Shown here: in pieces, positions 26,236 through 36,179 of the stretch
Numbering within the stretch: position 1 is the stretch's first letter
Layout: every line of letters begins with the position of its first letter
Assembly (NCBI RefSeq): GCF_029989365.1
Contig: NZ_JAPRAQ010000004.1
Coordinates: 186,001 to 250,000, forward strand
Origin: Bradyrhizobium sp. Arg816
GTDB lineage: Bacteria; Pseudomonadota; Alphaproteobacteria; Rhizobiales; Xanthobacteraceae
Direction of reading: 5' to 3'
DNA: 64,000 nt
The notes under the pieces: generated by a model
Database searches by the model: none
Seen by the model: the letters and a program-made list of their open reading frames with translations, nothing else
What the model was told of the DNA's origin: nothing
Program-made: the position numbers and the translations under genes

Positions 26236-27465
26236 ATGAATAATTCCGAGGAGCTCTATCTGTCGGCCCGGGAAGCTGCCGCCGAGCTCGCGATCTCGCC
26301 GGCCACCCTCTACGCCTATGTCAGCCGTGGCCTGATCCGCTCCGAGCCGACGCCGGATTCGCGAAAAAACCGCTACCGGGCCGAGGACGTCCGCGCCCTC
26401 AAGGAGCGCCGGGTGCCGTCGCCGGAGCCGCGCGGCTTGCGCAGCTTCGATGCCGACCTGCCGGTCATGGACACGGAGATCTCGACCATCACCGAGGAGG
26501 GCGCGATCTACCGCGGCGTCAATTGCGTCGATCTCGCCGAGAACGACACGCTGGAGCACACGGCGACGCTGCTGTGGGACGTCTCCGACGTCGATCCCTT
26601 CACGCCGGACAATCAGCCCCATATCTCCGACGAGATGCGCGCGATCGCAGAGGCCGCGCGCCGCGCCGCGCCGATCGACCGTGCCATCGCGGTGCTGGCG
26701 CTTGCGACCAGCGCGGACGCGCGTGCATTCACCCGCGCGCCCGACGGCCGCGCGATGGTCGGCGGGCGCATTGTCCGGCTCCTGGTTGCGACCATGCTCA
26801 ATGCCGAGCCGTCGTCCGAGCCGCTGCACCAGCAGATCGCGAAGGCCTGGGCGCCCGACAACAAGCACGCGCCCGACCTCATCCGCCGCGCGCTGGTGCT
26901 GCTCGCCGATCATGAATTGAACGCCTCGACCTTCACCGCGCGCTGCGCGGCATCGACCGGCCTCAACCTCTATGACTCCGTCATAGCCGGCCTCGCCGCG
27001 TTGAAAGGGCCGAAGCATGGTGGCGCCGGCGTGCTGGCCTCGCAGCTCGTCAAGGCACTGGTCGATCGCGATGTCGCCCCGATGGTTCGCGAGCGCGTCG
27101 CCTTGGGTGAGCGCTTTGCCGGCTTCGGCCACGGCGTCTACAAGCGCGGCGATCCCCGCGCGCAGTCGCTGCTGAACGCGCTGGCGCGTGCCGGCGCACC
27201 GCGCAAATTCACGCGCGAAGTGCCGGAGCGGATCGTCGAGGCGACCGGCGAGCTCGTCAATATCGACTACGCGCTCGCCGTCCTCGTGCACGCGCTGCGC
27301 CTGCCCTTAGGCAGCGAGCTCGCGCTGTTCGCGATGGCCCGCAGCGTCGGCTGGATCGCGCACGCCAGCGAGCAATTGCAGTTCGGCAAGCTGATCCGCC
27401 CGCGCGCAAGGTATGTGGGGCCGGCCCCGGGGCGAAGGGTGGTGGCGGTGGAGTTGAAGAGCTGA
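26236..27465 (+). CDS. Citrate-synthase-like protein with N-terminal MerR-type HTH
   Basis: 409 residues. Residues 7-55 form a MerR/excisionase-like winged helix (Y-L-S-A-R-E-A-A-A-E-L-A-I-S-P-A-T-L-Y-A-Y, then R-K-N-R-Y-R-A-E-D-V). The remainder is a citrate synthase fold with H226, H261 (GPKHGGAG) and D344 (NIDY). At H299 the usual G-H-R-V-Y-K reads G-H-G-V-Y-K, so a conserved Arg is missing. The fusion suggests a DNA-binding protein whose enzyme-derived domain senses a citrate-like or acyl-CoA ligand, perhaps controlling the divergent paralogue. Residual enzymatic activity is possible. Confidence 0.85.
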   Translation: MNNSEELYLSAREAAAELAISPATLYAYVSRGLIRSEPTPDSRKNRYRAEDVRALKERRVPSPEPRGLRSFDADLPVMDTEISTITEEGAIYRGVNCVDLAENDTLEHTATLLWDVSDVDPFTPDNQPHISDEMRAIAEAARRAAPIDRAIAVLALATSADARAFTRAPDGRAMVGGRIVRLLVATMLNAEPSSEPLHQQIAKAWAPDNKHAPDLIRRALVLLADHELNASTFTARCAASTGLNLYDSVIAGLAALKGPKHGGAGVLASQLVKALVDRDVAPMVRERVALGERFAGFGHGVYKRGDPRAQSLLNALARAGAPRKFTREVPERIVEATGELVNIDYALAVLVHALRLPLGSELALFAMARSVGWIAHASEQLQFGKLIRPRARYVGPAPGRRVVAVELKS

Positions 27466-27488
27466 GAGGGGCGGCGAGGTGCGCTGTC

Positions 27489-27645
27489 ACCCTCCCCTGG
27501 AGGGGGAGGGTCGGCGCACGTTGAGCGCAGCGAAGCGGGCGACGGGGAGGGGTGATCTCTCCACACGGGCACTGTTCGAGTGGAGAGATCACCCCACCCC
27601 GCTCGCGCTTCGCGCGATCGACCCTCCCCCTCCAGGGGAGGGTAA
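27489..27645. repeat. Dispersed palindromic repeat (ACCCTCCCCTGGAGGGGGAGGGT family), copy 1
   Basis: ACCCTCCCCTGGAGGGGGAG on the left returns as CTCCCCCTCCAGGGGAGGGT on the right, with the inner inverted pair GTGATCTCTCCAC/GTGGAGAGATCAC around a GGGCACTGTTCGA core. Full relatives are at 35996-36179 and 43937-44095, and the outer part alone at 35557-35585. Confidence 0.9.
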
Positions 27646-27648
27646 GAA

Positions 27649-28308
27649 CTAAGCCCGCGGCTTGGACGTCGCGACGAGGCCGTTCTGCCGGCGGCGGTAG
27701 TACCAGATGCCAAGGCCGCCGATGATCGCCACGGCCACCACCATCAAAATCCAGATGTGCTTGAACGGATGCCCGTGGTGCGGCACCCCGAAATATTGGT
27801 GAAACGCCGACACCGCCAGCACGCCCGGCAGCACATGTGCTGGCGCCCAGACCAGGATCGCCGGGATGTTCACCGCATAGAATTTTGCCGGCGCCATGCC
27901 GAGCGCCCCGGCTGTCACCGGCACGAAAGCGCGGATCGGCGGCACGAAGCGGGCAAAGAACACGGCCCAGGTGCCGAAGCGGTGGAAGAAGCTTTCGCTC
28001 TCCGCGACCACGCGCGGATATTTGGTCAGGGGCCAGGTGTTGAGGATCTCGCGCTGCTGCCGGTGCCCGATCCAGTAGGCCGAGCCGTCGCCAAGCACGG
28101 CGCCGATTGCCGCCGCCAGCAGCACCCATTGGAGCTTCAATTCCCCGCCTGGAACCAGCGCGCTCAGCGCCAGAATGATGGTCGAGCCGGGGATCACCGA
28201 CCCCACCACCGGGACGGCTTCGAGCAGCGCCGCCAGGAACAGGGTCAGATAGGCCAGCCACGCATGGGCCGAAACGAAGGAGATGAGGGGATCGAGAAAG
28301 GACGTCAC
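27649..28308 (-). CDS. DedA-family membrane protein
   Basis: 219 residues if translation starts at GTG 28308; ATG 28383 would add 25 residues. DedA proteins include undecaprenyl-phosphate or phospholipid flippases. The family segment E-A-V-P-V-V-G-S-V-I-P-G-S-T-I-I-L and the F-x-R-F-V-P-P-I-R-A-F-V-P-V-x-A-G motif are present, and the last of about five membrane spans precedes a basic tail. It faces away from cobS; the gap between them holds no gene. Confidence 0.9.
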   Translation of the reverse strand: MTSFLDPLISFVSAHAWLAYLTLFLAALLEAVPVVGSVIPGSTIILALSALVPGGELKLQWVLLAAAIGAVLGDGSAYWIGHRQQREILNTWPLTKYPRVVAESESFFHRFGTWAVFFARFVPPIRAFVPVTAGALGMAPAKFYAVNIPAILVWAPAHVLPGVLAVSAFHQYFGVPHHGHPFKHIWILMVVAVAIIGGLGIWYYRRRQNGLVATSKPRA

Positions 28309-28606
28309 GTCGTCTTTCGTGGGGGGCTGGAGCACCGGGGGTTCGGACCCTACATAAGTAGTCGCACGCGGTAAAAGTGCCATTCGCGTGGGCAGGCCAC
28401 GCCTCCCGCCCGAAATTCGAGCGTGATTCGCAAGGCAGCCCTCCAAAAATCGCGTTCCTTGCCTATCTAAATGAAAAGACAATGGAACTTTGATTGGGGC
28501 GCGGGCTTCTGCCGGCACGTTGTCTCTGATAGGTTCGCAACCGCACCCAGCCGCAGCCAACGTGCAAATAACTGGTCTCGGGACCGCCCGGGGCCTCGGA
28601 GGATTG
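28309..28606. other. Divergent DedA/cobS intergenic region
   Basis: About 300 bases. I see the GGAGG before cobS (28598-28602) and a run of AT-richer sequence near 28468-28490 that could hold promoters. I looked for a cobalamin riboswitch and saw no recognisable B12-box sequence. Confidence 0.3.
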
Positions 28607-29605
28607 ATGACGACCGCCGCCCTGTCCAAAGTTGAGGAAGTTTCCGGTTTGCCCGACATGAAGGTGTCGGTGCGCCAGGTGTTCGGGATCGACAGCGATC
28701 TCGAAGTCCCGGCCTATTCCGAAGTCGATCCTCATGTGCCCGAAGTCGATTCCGACTACCGCTTCGACCGCGCCACCACGCTCGCCATTCTCGCCGGCTT
28801 TGCCCGCAATCGCCGCGTGATGGTCACCGGCTATCACGGCACCGGTAAATCCACCCATATCGAGCAGGTCGCCGCGCGCCTGAACTGGCCCTGCGTGCGC
28901 GTCAACCTCGACAGCCACATCAGCCGTATCGACCTCGTCGGCAAGGACTCGATCGTGGTCCGCGACGGCAAGCAGGTCACCGAATTCCGCGACGGCATCC
29001 TGCCCTGGGCGCTCCAGAACAACGTCGCGCTGGTGTTCGACGAATACGACGCCGGCCGCCCCGACGTGATGTTCGTGATCCAGCGCGTGCTGGAGGTCTC
29101 CGGCCGCCTGACGCTGCTCGACCAGAACAAGGTGATCAAGCCGCACCCGGCGTTTCGCCTGTTCTCGACCGCCAACACGGTCGGCCTCGGCGACACCTCG
29201 GGCCTCTATCACGGCACCCAGCAGATCAACCAGGGCCAGATGGACCGCTGGTCGATCGTCACCACGCTGAACTATCTCAGCCACGACGAGGAAGTGGAGA
29301 TCGTGCTGGCCAAGGCCAAGCACTATCGCACCCAGGAGGGCCGCGACATCGTCAACAAGATGGTTCGCCTCGCCGATCTCACCCGCAACGCCTTCGCCAA
29401 TGGCGATCTGTCGACGGTGATGAGCCCGCGCACGGTGATCACCTGGGCCGAGAACGCCGATATCTTCGGCGATATCGGCTTCGCGTTCCGGGTCACCTTC
29501 CTCAACAAGTGCGACGAGCTCGAGCGTCCCCTGGTCGCCGAGTTCTACCAGCGCTGCTTCAACGCGGAGCTGCCGGAATCGGCGGTCAACGTGGCGCTCA
29601 GCTAG
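28607..29605 (+). CDS. cobS: Cobaltochelatase subunit CobS
   Basis: AAA+ ATPase subunit of the aerobic cobaltochelatase (CobN-CobS-CobT), which inserts cobalt into hydrogenobyrinic acid a,c-diamide in B12 synthesis. 332 residues from ATG 28607, preceded by GGAGG. Walker [10 protein letters not shown] is at 75-83 and Walker B in [10 protein letters not shown]; the sensor/arginine-finger region follows. The partner cobT lies downstream, separated by a GNAT gene. CobN is not in the window. Confidence 0.96.
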   Translation: MTTAALSKVEEVSGLPDMKVSVRQVFGIDSDLEVPAYSEVDPHVPEVDSDYRFDRATTLAILAGFARNRRVMVTGYHGTGKSTHIEQVAARLNWPCVRVNLDSHISRIDLVGKDSIVVRDGKQVTEFRDGILPWALQNNVALVFDEYDAGRPDVMFVIQRVLEVSGRLTLLDQNKVIKPHPAFRLFSTANTVGLGDTSGLYHGTQQINQGQMDRWSIVTTLNYLSHDEEVEIVLAKAKHYRTQEGRDIVNKMVRLADLTRNAFANGDLSTVMSPRTVITWAENADIFGDIGFAFRVTFLNKCDELERPLVAEFYQRCFNAELPESAVNVALS

Positions 29606-29608
29606 ACC

Positions 29609-30019
29609 ATGCCGAACATCACCGTCGAGCGCACCATTGGGACCACCAAGAAGGCTGTGCTCGCCGGGCTCGGCGCCTATAACGACGAGCAGTTCGGGAA
29701 GCAGAAGGTCAAGAGCATCGCGGTCTCGCTGAAAGATCGCGGCAAGATCGTCGGCGGCGTCGTCGGACACCTCTGGGGCACGGTTCTGTTCATCCAGTAT
29801 TTTTGGATCGACCAGAAGCAGCGCGGCAAGGGTTCTGGGACGAAGCTGATCGCAGCGATCGAGGACGAGGCAAGACGGCAGGGCGCGGTCCAGGCCCATG
29901 TCGATACGATGAGTTTCCAGGCGCCGGGCTTCTATCGTTCCCAAGGGTACGAGGAGTTCGGCACCCTCAAGGGCTATCCCGGCGGCGTGACGCGCCATTC
30001 GTTTACGAAGTCGCTATGA
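29609..30019 (+). CDS. GNAT-family N-acetyltransferase
   Basis: 136 residues. The acetyl-CoA-binding motif [11 protein letters not shown] is at about residues 71-81 and the C-terminal [11 protein letters not shown] motif is present. It starts 3 bases after cobS, and its stop overlaps the cobT start (ATGA), so it is co-translated with the cobaltochelatase subunits. The substrate is unknown. The placement makes modification of a chelatase subunit conceivable, but this is inference. Confidence 0.9.
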   Translation: MPNITVERTIGTTKKAVLAGLGAYNDEQFGKQKVKSIAVSLKDRGKIVGGVVGHLWGTVLFIQYFWIDQKQRGKGSGTKLIAAIEDEARRQGAVQAHVDTMSFQAPGFYRSQGYEEFGTLKGYPGGVTRHSFTKSL

Positions 30020-31923
30020 GCACATCATCATCCAATTCCAAATTCCGTAACACCAAGGAAGCCCCGACCGAGCCGTTCAAGCGCTCGGTGGCCTCCTGCC
30101 TGAAGGCGATCGCGAAGTCGCCCGAGCTCGAGGTCAGTTTTGCGGCCGAGCGCCCCGGTCTGGCGCCGGGCAAAGCGCGGCTGCCGGAGCCGGCGCGAAA
30201 AATGACAAAACGTGACGCTGCGATCGTGCGCGGCCACGCCGATTCCATCGCGCTCAAGATCGCCTGCCACGATGCAAAGCTGCATCGCAAGCTGATGCCC
30301 GGCAATCCGCAGGCGCGCGGCGTGTTCGAGGCTGTCGAGCAGGCCCGCGTCGAGGCGATCGGCGCGCGCCGCATGGCGGGCGTTGCGAAAAACCTCAGCG
30401 CGATGCTCGACGATCATTTCCATCGCGGCAAGTTCGACGAAATCACCGACCGTGCCGATGCGCCGCTGGCGGATGCGCTGGCGATGCTGGTGCGCGAGCG
30501 CCTGACCGGCATGGCGCCGCCCACTGCGGCGAAGAAGATGGTCGATCTCTGGCGGCCCATTCTCGAGGACAAGATCGGCAAGCGGCTCGACCGGCTCGAT
30601 GGCCTGGTCGAGGACCAGACCAGGTTCGGCGACGCCGTGCATGACCTGTTGACCGCGCTCGAGCTCGGCGACGAGCGCAGCGCCGACAGCGAAGACAATG
30701 ACGACGACGAGGAGAACCGCGACGGCGACAACGATCAGTCCGGCGCCGAGGGCTCGCCCGATTCCGATGCCGCGCAGGAGATGAGCGCCGACCAGGCGCA
30801 GGCCTCCAGCGAGGAGATGAGCGAGAGCGCGATGGAAAGCGCGCAGGCCTCGACCTCCGACACGTTCGACGACGGTGAGCTCGGCGACGACGAGACCCCG
30901 GGCGAGGCGACGCGTCCGAACGCGCACGGCAAGAACGAGCCGCGCGGGCCGGAATATCACGCCTTCGCGCCGAAATTCGACGAGGTCATCGCGGCCGAAG
31001 ACCTCTGCGACCATGACGAGCTGGAGCGCCTGCGCGCCTATCTCGACAAGCAGCTCGCGCATCTGCAGGGCATCGTCGCCCGCCTCGCCAACCGCCTTCA
31101 GAGGCGCTTGATGGCGCAGCAGAACCGCGCCTGGGACTTCGACCTCGAAGAGGGCATTCTGGATCCGGCGCGGCTGTCGCGCGTGGTGACCGATCCCTAT
31201 CACCCGCTCTCCTTCATGCACGAGAAGGAGGCGACGTTCCGCGACACCGTGGTGACGCTGCTGCTCGACAATTCCGGCTCGATGCGCGGCCGCCCGATCA
31301 CGGTCGCCGCGACCTGCGCCGACATCCTGGCGCGCACGCTGGAGCGTTGCGGCGTCAAGGTCGAGATCCTCGGCTTCACCACGCGCGCCTGGAAGGGCGG
31401 GCAATCGCGCGAGGCGTGGCTTGCCGCCGGCAAGCCGGCCAATCCCGGCCGCCTCAACGATCTCCGCCACATCATCTACAAGTCGGCGGATGCCCCCTGG
31501 CGCCGCGCGCGCAAGAACCTCGGCCTGATGATGCGTGAGGGGCTGCTGAAGGAGAACATCGACGGCGAGGCGCTGGACTGGGCGCACAAGCGCCTGCTCG
31601 GCCGGCCCGAGCAGCGCAAGATCCTGATGATGATCTCCGATGGTGCGCCGGTCGACGATTCCACGCTGTCGGTCAATCCCGGCAACTATCTCGAGCGGCA
31701 CCTGCGCCACATCATCGAGGAGATCGAGACCCGCTCGCCGGTCGAGCTGATCGCGATCGGCATCGGCCATGACGTGACGCGCTACTATCGCCGCGCGGTG
31801 ACGATCGTGGATGCCGAAGAGCTCGGCGGTGCCATCACCGAGAAGCTCGCCGAGCTGTTCAGCGAGACCAACACCGCGCCCACGCATCAGGCCGGTCGCC
31901 CGCGGCGCAAATTGCATTCGTGA
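30016..31923 (+). CDS. cobT: Cobaltochelatase subunit CobT
   Basis: Forms the chaperone-like complex with CobS that drives CobN. 635 residues. The N-terminal helical domain is followed by a long acidic stretch (about 220-310, rich in Asp/Glu/Ser) and a C-terminal von Willebrand A domain with the MIDAS motif D418-x-S420-x-S422 (DNSGSMRG). Overlaps the GNAT gene by four bases and the next gene's GTG by four. All expected features are intact. Confidence 0.96.
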   Translation: MSTSSSNSKFRNTKEAPTEPFKRSVASCLKAIAKSPELEVSFAAERPGLAPGKARLPEPARKMTKRDAAIVRGHADSIALKIACHDAKLHRKLMPGNPQARGVFEAVEQARVEAIGARRMAGVAKNLSAMLDDHFHRGKFDEITDRADAPLADALAMLVRERLTGMAPPTAAKKMVDLWRPILEDKIGKRLDRLDGLVEDQTRFGDAVHDLLTALELGDERSADSEDNDDDEENRDGDNDQSGAEGSPDSDAAQEMSADQAQASSEEMSESAMESAQASTSDTFDDGELGDDETPGEATRPNAHGKNEPRGPEYHAFAPKFDEVIAAEDLCDHDELERLRAYLDKQLAHLQGIVARLANRLQRRLMAQQNRAWDFDLEEGILDPARLSRVVTDPYHPLSFMHEKEATFRDTVVTLLLDNSGSMRGRPITVAATCADILARTLERCGVKVEILGFTTRAWKGGQSREAWLAAGKPANPGRLNDLRHIIYKSADAPWRRARKNLGLMMREGLLKENIDGEALDWAHKRLLGRPEQRKILMMISDGAPVDDSTLSVNPGNYLERHLRHIIEEIETRSPVELIAIGIGHDVTRYYRRAVTIVDAEELGGAITEKLAELFSETNTAPTHQAGRPRRKLHS

Positions 31924-32990
31924 GCACGCAATCGTCCCGCCGCAGCTTTCTTGGCCACGCGGCGGCGGGATTTTCCACTCTCGCACTCGCCCGACTGGCG
32001 CAAGCGCAGCCGACGACAGAGCCGCCGCCGCGCGCCGCGCAGATCGAGCACGCCGTCACCGAGCCTGTCAGCGTCGAGGTGAACGCGCGGCCGATTCCCA
32101 ATTTCGAGCCGCGCGACCGCTCGCGCGTGCGCTTCGGTCAGCTGCAATATCGCAGCGGCCTGGTGCTGACCTCGCCCTATCGCGGCTTCGGCGGCCTGTC
32201 CGGCATCCGGCTCGATGCGAAGGGCGAGCGCTTCCTCGCGCTCTCCGACCAGGGCGGCTGGTTCACCGGCAGCATCCGCTATTCCGGCGGCAAGATGATC
32301 GGGCTCGACGATGTCGAGGCGTCCCCGATGCTCAATTCCGAGGGCCGGCCGATCACGGAGAAGCGGTTCTGGTACGACACCGAGTCGCTCGCGCGCGACG
32401 GTAATGTCGTTTATGTCGGACTCGAACGCGTCAACCAGATCCTGCGCTTTGATTTTGCGAAAGGCGGCACGCGCGCCCGCGGCGAGGTGTTGCCGACGCC
32501 GCCCGCCCTGCGGAAGCTGCCCTCCAACAAGGGGCTCGAAGCGATGGTCGTCGTGCCGAAAGGCCAGCCGCTGGCGGGCACCCTGGTCGCCTTCTCCGAG
32601 CGCGGGCTCGACGCCGACGGCAATCTGGTCGCGTTCCTGATCGGCGGTCCGTCGCCCGGCCAGTTCAGCGTCCGCCGCACCGAAAAATTCGACATCAGCG
32701 ACGCCGTGCTGCTGCCGTCCGGCGAGCTTCTCATCCTCGAGCGCAAATTCTCCTGGTTCACCGGTATCAACATCCGCATTCGGTCGATCCCCCTGAAATC
32801 GATCGCGCCGGGCGCGCTGGTCGACGGCCCCGCGCTGTTCGCCGCCGATCTCGGCCACGAGGTCGACAACATGGAAGGCATCGACGCCCACGTCACCCCC
32901 GAAGGCGAGACGGTGCTGACGATGGTGTCGGACGACAATTTCTCGATGCTCCAGCGCACGCTGCTGCTGCAGTTCACGCTGATGGAGTAG
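31920..32990 (+). CDS. Exported esterase-like-of-phytase family protein
   Basis: 356 residues from GTG 31920, overlapping the cobT stop (GTGA). An S-R-R-S-F-L twin-arginine-type signal at residues 6-11 with a hydrophobic stretch suggests Tat export. The mature part is a beta-propeller-like domain with [21 protein letters not shown] and an N-M-E-G-I-D motif near the end, as in the phytase-like esterase family (PF13449). Probably a periplasmic hydrolase or binding protein; substrate unknown. The link with cobalamin is positional only. Confidence 0.8.
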   Translation: MSTQSSRRSFLGHAAAGFSTLALARLAQAQPTTEPPPRAAQIEHAVTEPVSVEVNARPIPNFEPRDRSRVRFGQLQYRSGLVLTSPYRGFGGLSGIRLDAKGERFLALSDQGGWFTGSIRYSGGKMIGLDDVEASPMLNSEGRPITEKRFWYDTESLARDGNVVYVGLERVNQILRFDFAKGGTRARGEVLPTPPALRKLPSNKGLEAMVVVPKGQPLAGTLVAFSERGLDADGNLVAFLIGGPSPGQFSVRRTEKFDISDAVLLPSGELLILERKFSWFTGINIRIRSIPLKSIAPGALVDGPALFAADLGHEVDNMEGIDAHVTPEGETVLTMVSDDNFSMLQRTLLLQFTLME

Positions 32991-33070
32991 GGCTCGTCCT
33001 CACAGGCGCTGGCCTTTCGGCTTGACGTTGCCGGGGTCGTCAATCCACACCTTCCGAGGATGAACGTGCA

Positions 33071-33793
33071 ATGCCCGTCCTGCGACACAACATCATGCCC
33101 CTCCGCCGCGCCATCCTCGCCCTTGCCCTCACGCTCGCTGCATCCTCGCCGGCCTTCGCCACGGCCGAGCATCGGTATGGAAAGAACGAATACGCCATCA
33201 TCCAGGGCGGCCGCGCGCCGAACGGGAAGCTGTCCGTCGCAGCCCATGGCGGCGGCGAGTCCGGGAGCGAAGGCTTTCGCATCTACCTGATGGCTGAGCC
33301 CGGCCATCGCCGGCTGATGACGCTCGACAATGTTGACGACGACAACATTCTGGACTCGGCGCCGGATGCCTTCCACGCCGCCTGGTCGCCGGACTCGCGC
33401 ACCGTCGCGGTGTCGTTCCGCAGCGAGCGCCACATCGTCACGCTGAACATCTATGCTATCGACGGCAACCGCGCGAAGCTGCTCGACGGGCCGGACCTGT
33501 TCCGCGACGCGACCAGCCGCACCGTCGATCGCGCCAATGACGGCGACATGCGCACCTCCGTGCCGGCGCTGACTTGGCTGTCGCCGCGCCGCTTCCACCT
33601 CACCGAGTATCGTGTGTTCGTGGAAGACGACACTGTCCTCGCCGATAAACTCGGCCCGCTCGGCAAGGCGTCGAAGCGCGACGGCGGCGGCAATACGATC
33701 CAGTTCTCGGCGGAGGCCGATGGCGAGCTGATGCCCGATGGCAAGATCCGCATGGGCAAGCCGCAGCCGGGGAAGTTCCAGGACGTGGATTAG
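33071..33793 (+). CDS. Hypothetical exported protein
   Basis: 240 residues from ATG 33071, or 232 from ATG 33095, which would put the signal peptide (LRRAILALALTLAASSPAFA) at the very start. The mature part has WD40/TolB-like strands (A-W-S-P-D-S-R-T-V-A-V-S-F), so a beta-propeller is likely. No catalytic motif recognised. It lies between the phytase-like gene and an old-yellow-enzyme gene on the same strand, about 80-120 bases from each. Confidence 0.7.
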   Translation: MPVLRHNIMPLRRAILALALTLAASSPAFATAEHRYGKNEYAIIQGGRAPNGKLSVAAHGGGESGSEGFRIYLMAEPGHRRLMTLDNVDDDNILDSAPDAFHAAWSPDSRTVAVSFRSERHIVTLNIYAIDGNRAKLLDGPDLFRDATSRTVDRANDGDMRTSVPALTWLSPRRFHLTEYRVFVEDDTVLADKLGPLGKASKRDGGGNTIQFSAEADGELMPDGKIRMGKPQPGKFQDVD

Positions 33794-33912
33794 CGCGCCC
33801 GCAATGCATGGCCCGGCCTGCGGCCATGCCGCCTGCGCAACTGGCAATTCGCGATTCGCCTACTAAACTTCATGCAATCGCTTCCATCCCTCCATCCCCC
33901 GGAACTCCCCGC

Positions 33913-35025
<1,113 letters not shown>

Positions 35026-35140
35026 GGCGGCGCCGCACGCCCAAGTCCCGCGCCCTCACGCATCCGTAACTCTCCTCACCTTCCACGCTCCGCAAAACTG
35101 GCCTAACCTCTGCGCGTTCAACTCCTCACGGAGGCCCGCC

Positions 35141-35548
35141 ATGCGGTTTCGTGTTCGCAAGACTGCCCACGTGTTCGAACGCGTGGGCCTCGCGATGGCA
35201 GGCGCGGCGTGCGGGTTGTTCGTCGGCGCCTATGTGGGATCTGCGATCGCCCCGCTCACCACGCAGGGTTTTCTGCTGATGATGATGCTGCTCGGCTTCG
35301 TCGGCTTCTATCTCGGCATCGACACGCCGCAGCTGCCGTTCGACGATGCCCACAGCGCCATCGACGCCGCGGAATTCCTGAGCGCCGCCGGCACGCTCTG
35401 CGCCACGCTCACCGCGCTCGCCTCCGTCGCCGTCATCGTGCTGCGCCTCGAGCCGCATTTGGCGTGGACCTGGCTCGCTCTGTTCGGCTGGGTCGCCGGC
35501 GTCGCCATGCAGATCGTCGCCGGCACGAAAGCCAGGATGCGGGCGTAG
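35141..35548 (+). CDS. Small integral membrane protein
   Basis: 135 residues with a GGAGG site before the ATG. Four hydrophobic segments are visible (about 16-34, 40-60, 77-100 and 107-127). The first 12 residues are basic, suggesting a cytoplasmic N-terminus. No family recognised. It is followed by a strong hairpin at 35557-35585 that probably ends its transcript. Confidence 0.7.
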   Translation: MRFRVRKTAHVFERVGLAMAGAACGLFVGAYVGSAIAPLTTQGFLLMMMLLGFVGFYLGIDTPQLPFDDAHSAIDAAEFLSAAGTLCATLTALASVAVIVLRLEPHLAWTWLALFGWVAGVAMQIVAGTKARMRA

Positions 35549-35556
35549 CTTTCTTT

Positions 35557-35585
35557 CTTACCCTCCCCCTCCAGGGGAGGGTAAG
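35557..35585. terminator. Bidirectional hairpin between convergent genes
   Basis: Perfect 12-bp arms CTTACCCTCCCC and GGGGAGGGTAAG surround CTCCA, 9 bases after the membrane-protein stop and 21 bases after the PilZ gene's end on the other strand. The outer arms are those of the large repeat family at 27489, 35996 and 43937, so a reduced repeat copy probably serves as terminator. Confidence 0.6.
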
Positions 35586-35605
35586 CAAGCGGCTCGTTAT
35601 TTTCC

Positions 35606-35851
35606 CTAAAACACCACGCCGATCCGCGAGCCGCGCTTCCAGGCGATGCGACAGCGCTTCTTGGTGTTGACGTGGAGCAGCTCGAACCTGTCGGGGATAG
35701 TCACCTGCCCGCCGAGATCGACGCAGGCGCCGCCGGGCGAATAGTCGATCAGCGTGCAGGGGATCACCGGCGCGCGCGGGTCGGTGATGATCTTGGCCTG
35801 GCGGGACACCAGCCCGGAAGGTTTCACGCGGGCATGTCGGCGCGGATGCAT
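35606..35851 (-). CDS. PilZ-domain protein
   Basis: 81 residues from ATG 35851, with GGAGGAGA upstream. The cyclic-di-GMP-binding motifs are partly visible: R-R-H-A-R at residues 4-8 and D-Y-S-P-G-G-A in the middle (D/N-x-S-x-x-G). It is a single-domain PilZ protein, as many in Bradyrhizobium, and probably a cytoplasmic c-di-GMP adaptor, although binding is inferred. The stop is just beyond the 35557 hairpin. Confidence 0.85.
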   Translation of the reverse strand: MHPRRHARVKPSGLVSRQAKIITDPRAPVIPCTLIDYSPGGACVDLGGQVTIPDRFELLHVNTKKRCRIAWKRGSRIGVVF

Positions 35852-35995
35852 TGGCACTCTCCTCCAATTCCGCGGACGGCGCGGGTGGTCTTGAGCGACA
35901 TGATGGAAAAGAGTTGATGCGATCCGACTAAGGCCGGCCTGAGAATTTTAATGAAAAGTAGCAGCGAACGGAGAAAGCGCCGGTAGCGGGGTGCC

Positions 35996-36179
35996 CACCC
36001 TCCCCTGGAGGGGGCCGAGACGAGCGAAGCTCGCTCGTGGGTCGATCGCGCGTAGCGCGAGCGGGGTGGGGTGATCTCTCAACACGGGCAGTGTTGGAGG
36101 TGGAGAGACCTTCACCCCACCCCGTCTCATATTTCGCTGTGCTCAATATGAGCCGACCCTCCCCCTCCAGGGGAGGGTG
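35996..36179. repeat. Dispersed palindromic repeat (ACCCTCCCCTGGAGGGGG family), copy 2
   Basis: Same outer and inner inverted arms as the copy at 27489 (GTGATCTCTC with GAGAGACCTTCAC in the centre). Its right end runs into the DUF2235 gene and supplies that gene's stop codon and last residues. Confidence 0.85.

Noticed and set aside
27489..27645. CRISPR array
   Set aside because: Repeats here are inverted arms of single palindromic elements; there is no series of direct repeats with spacers anywhere in the window.
28309..28606. Cobalamin riboswitch before cobS
   Set aside because: No B12-box-like sequence or expected conserved core could be found.
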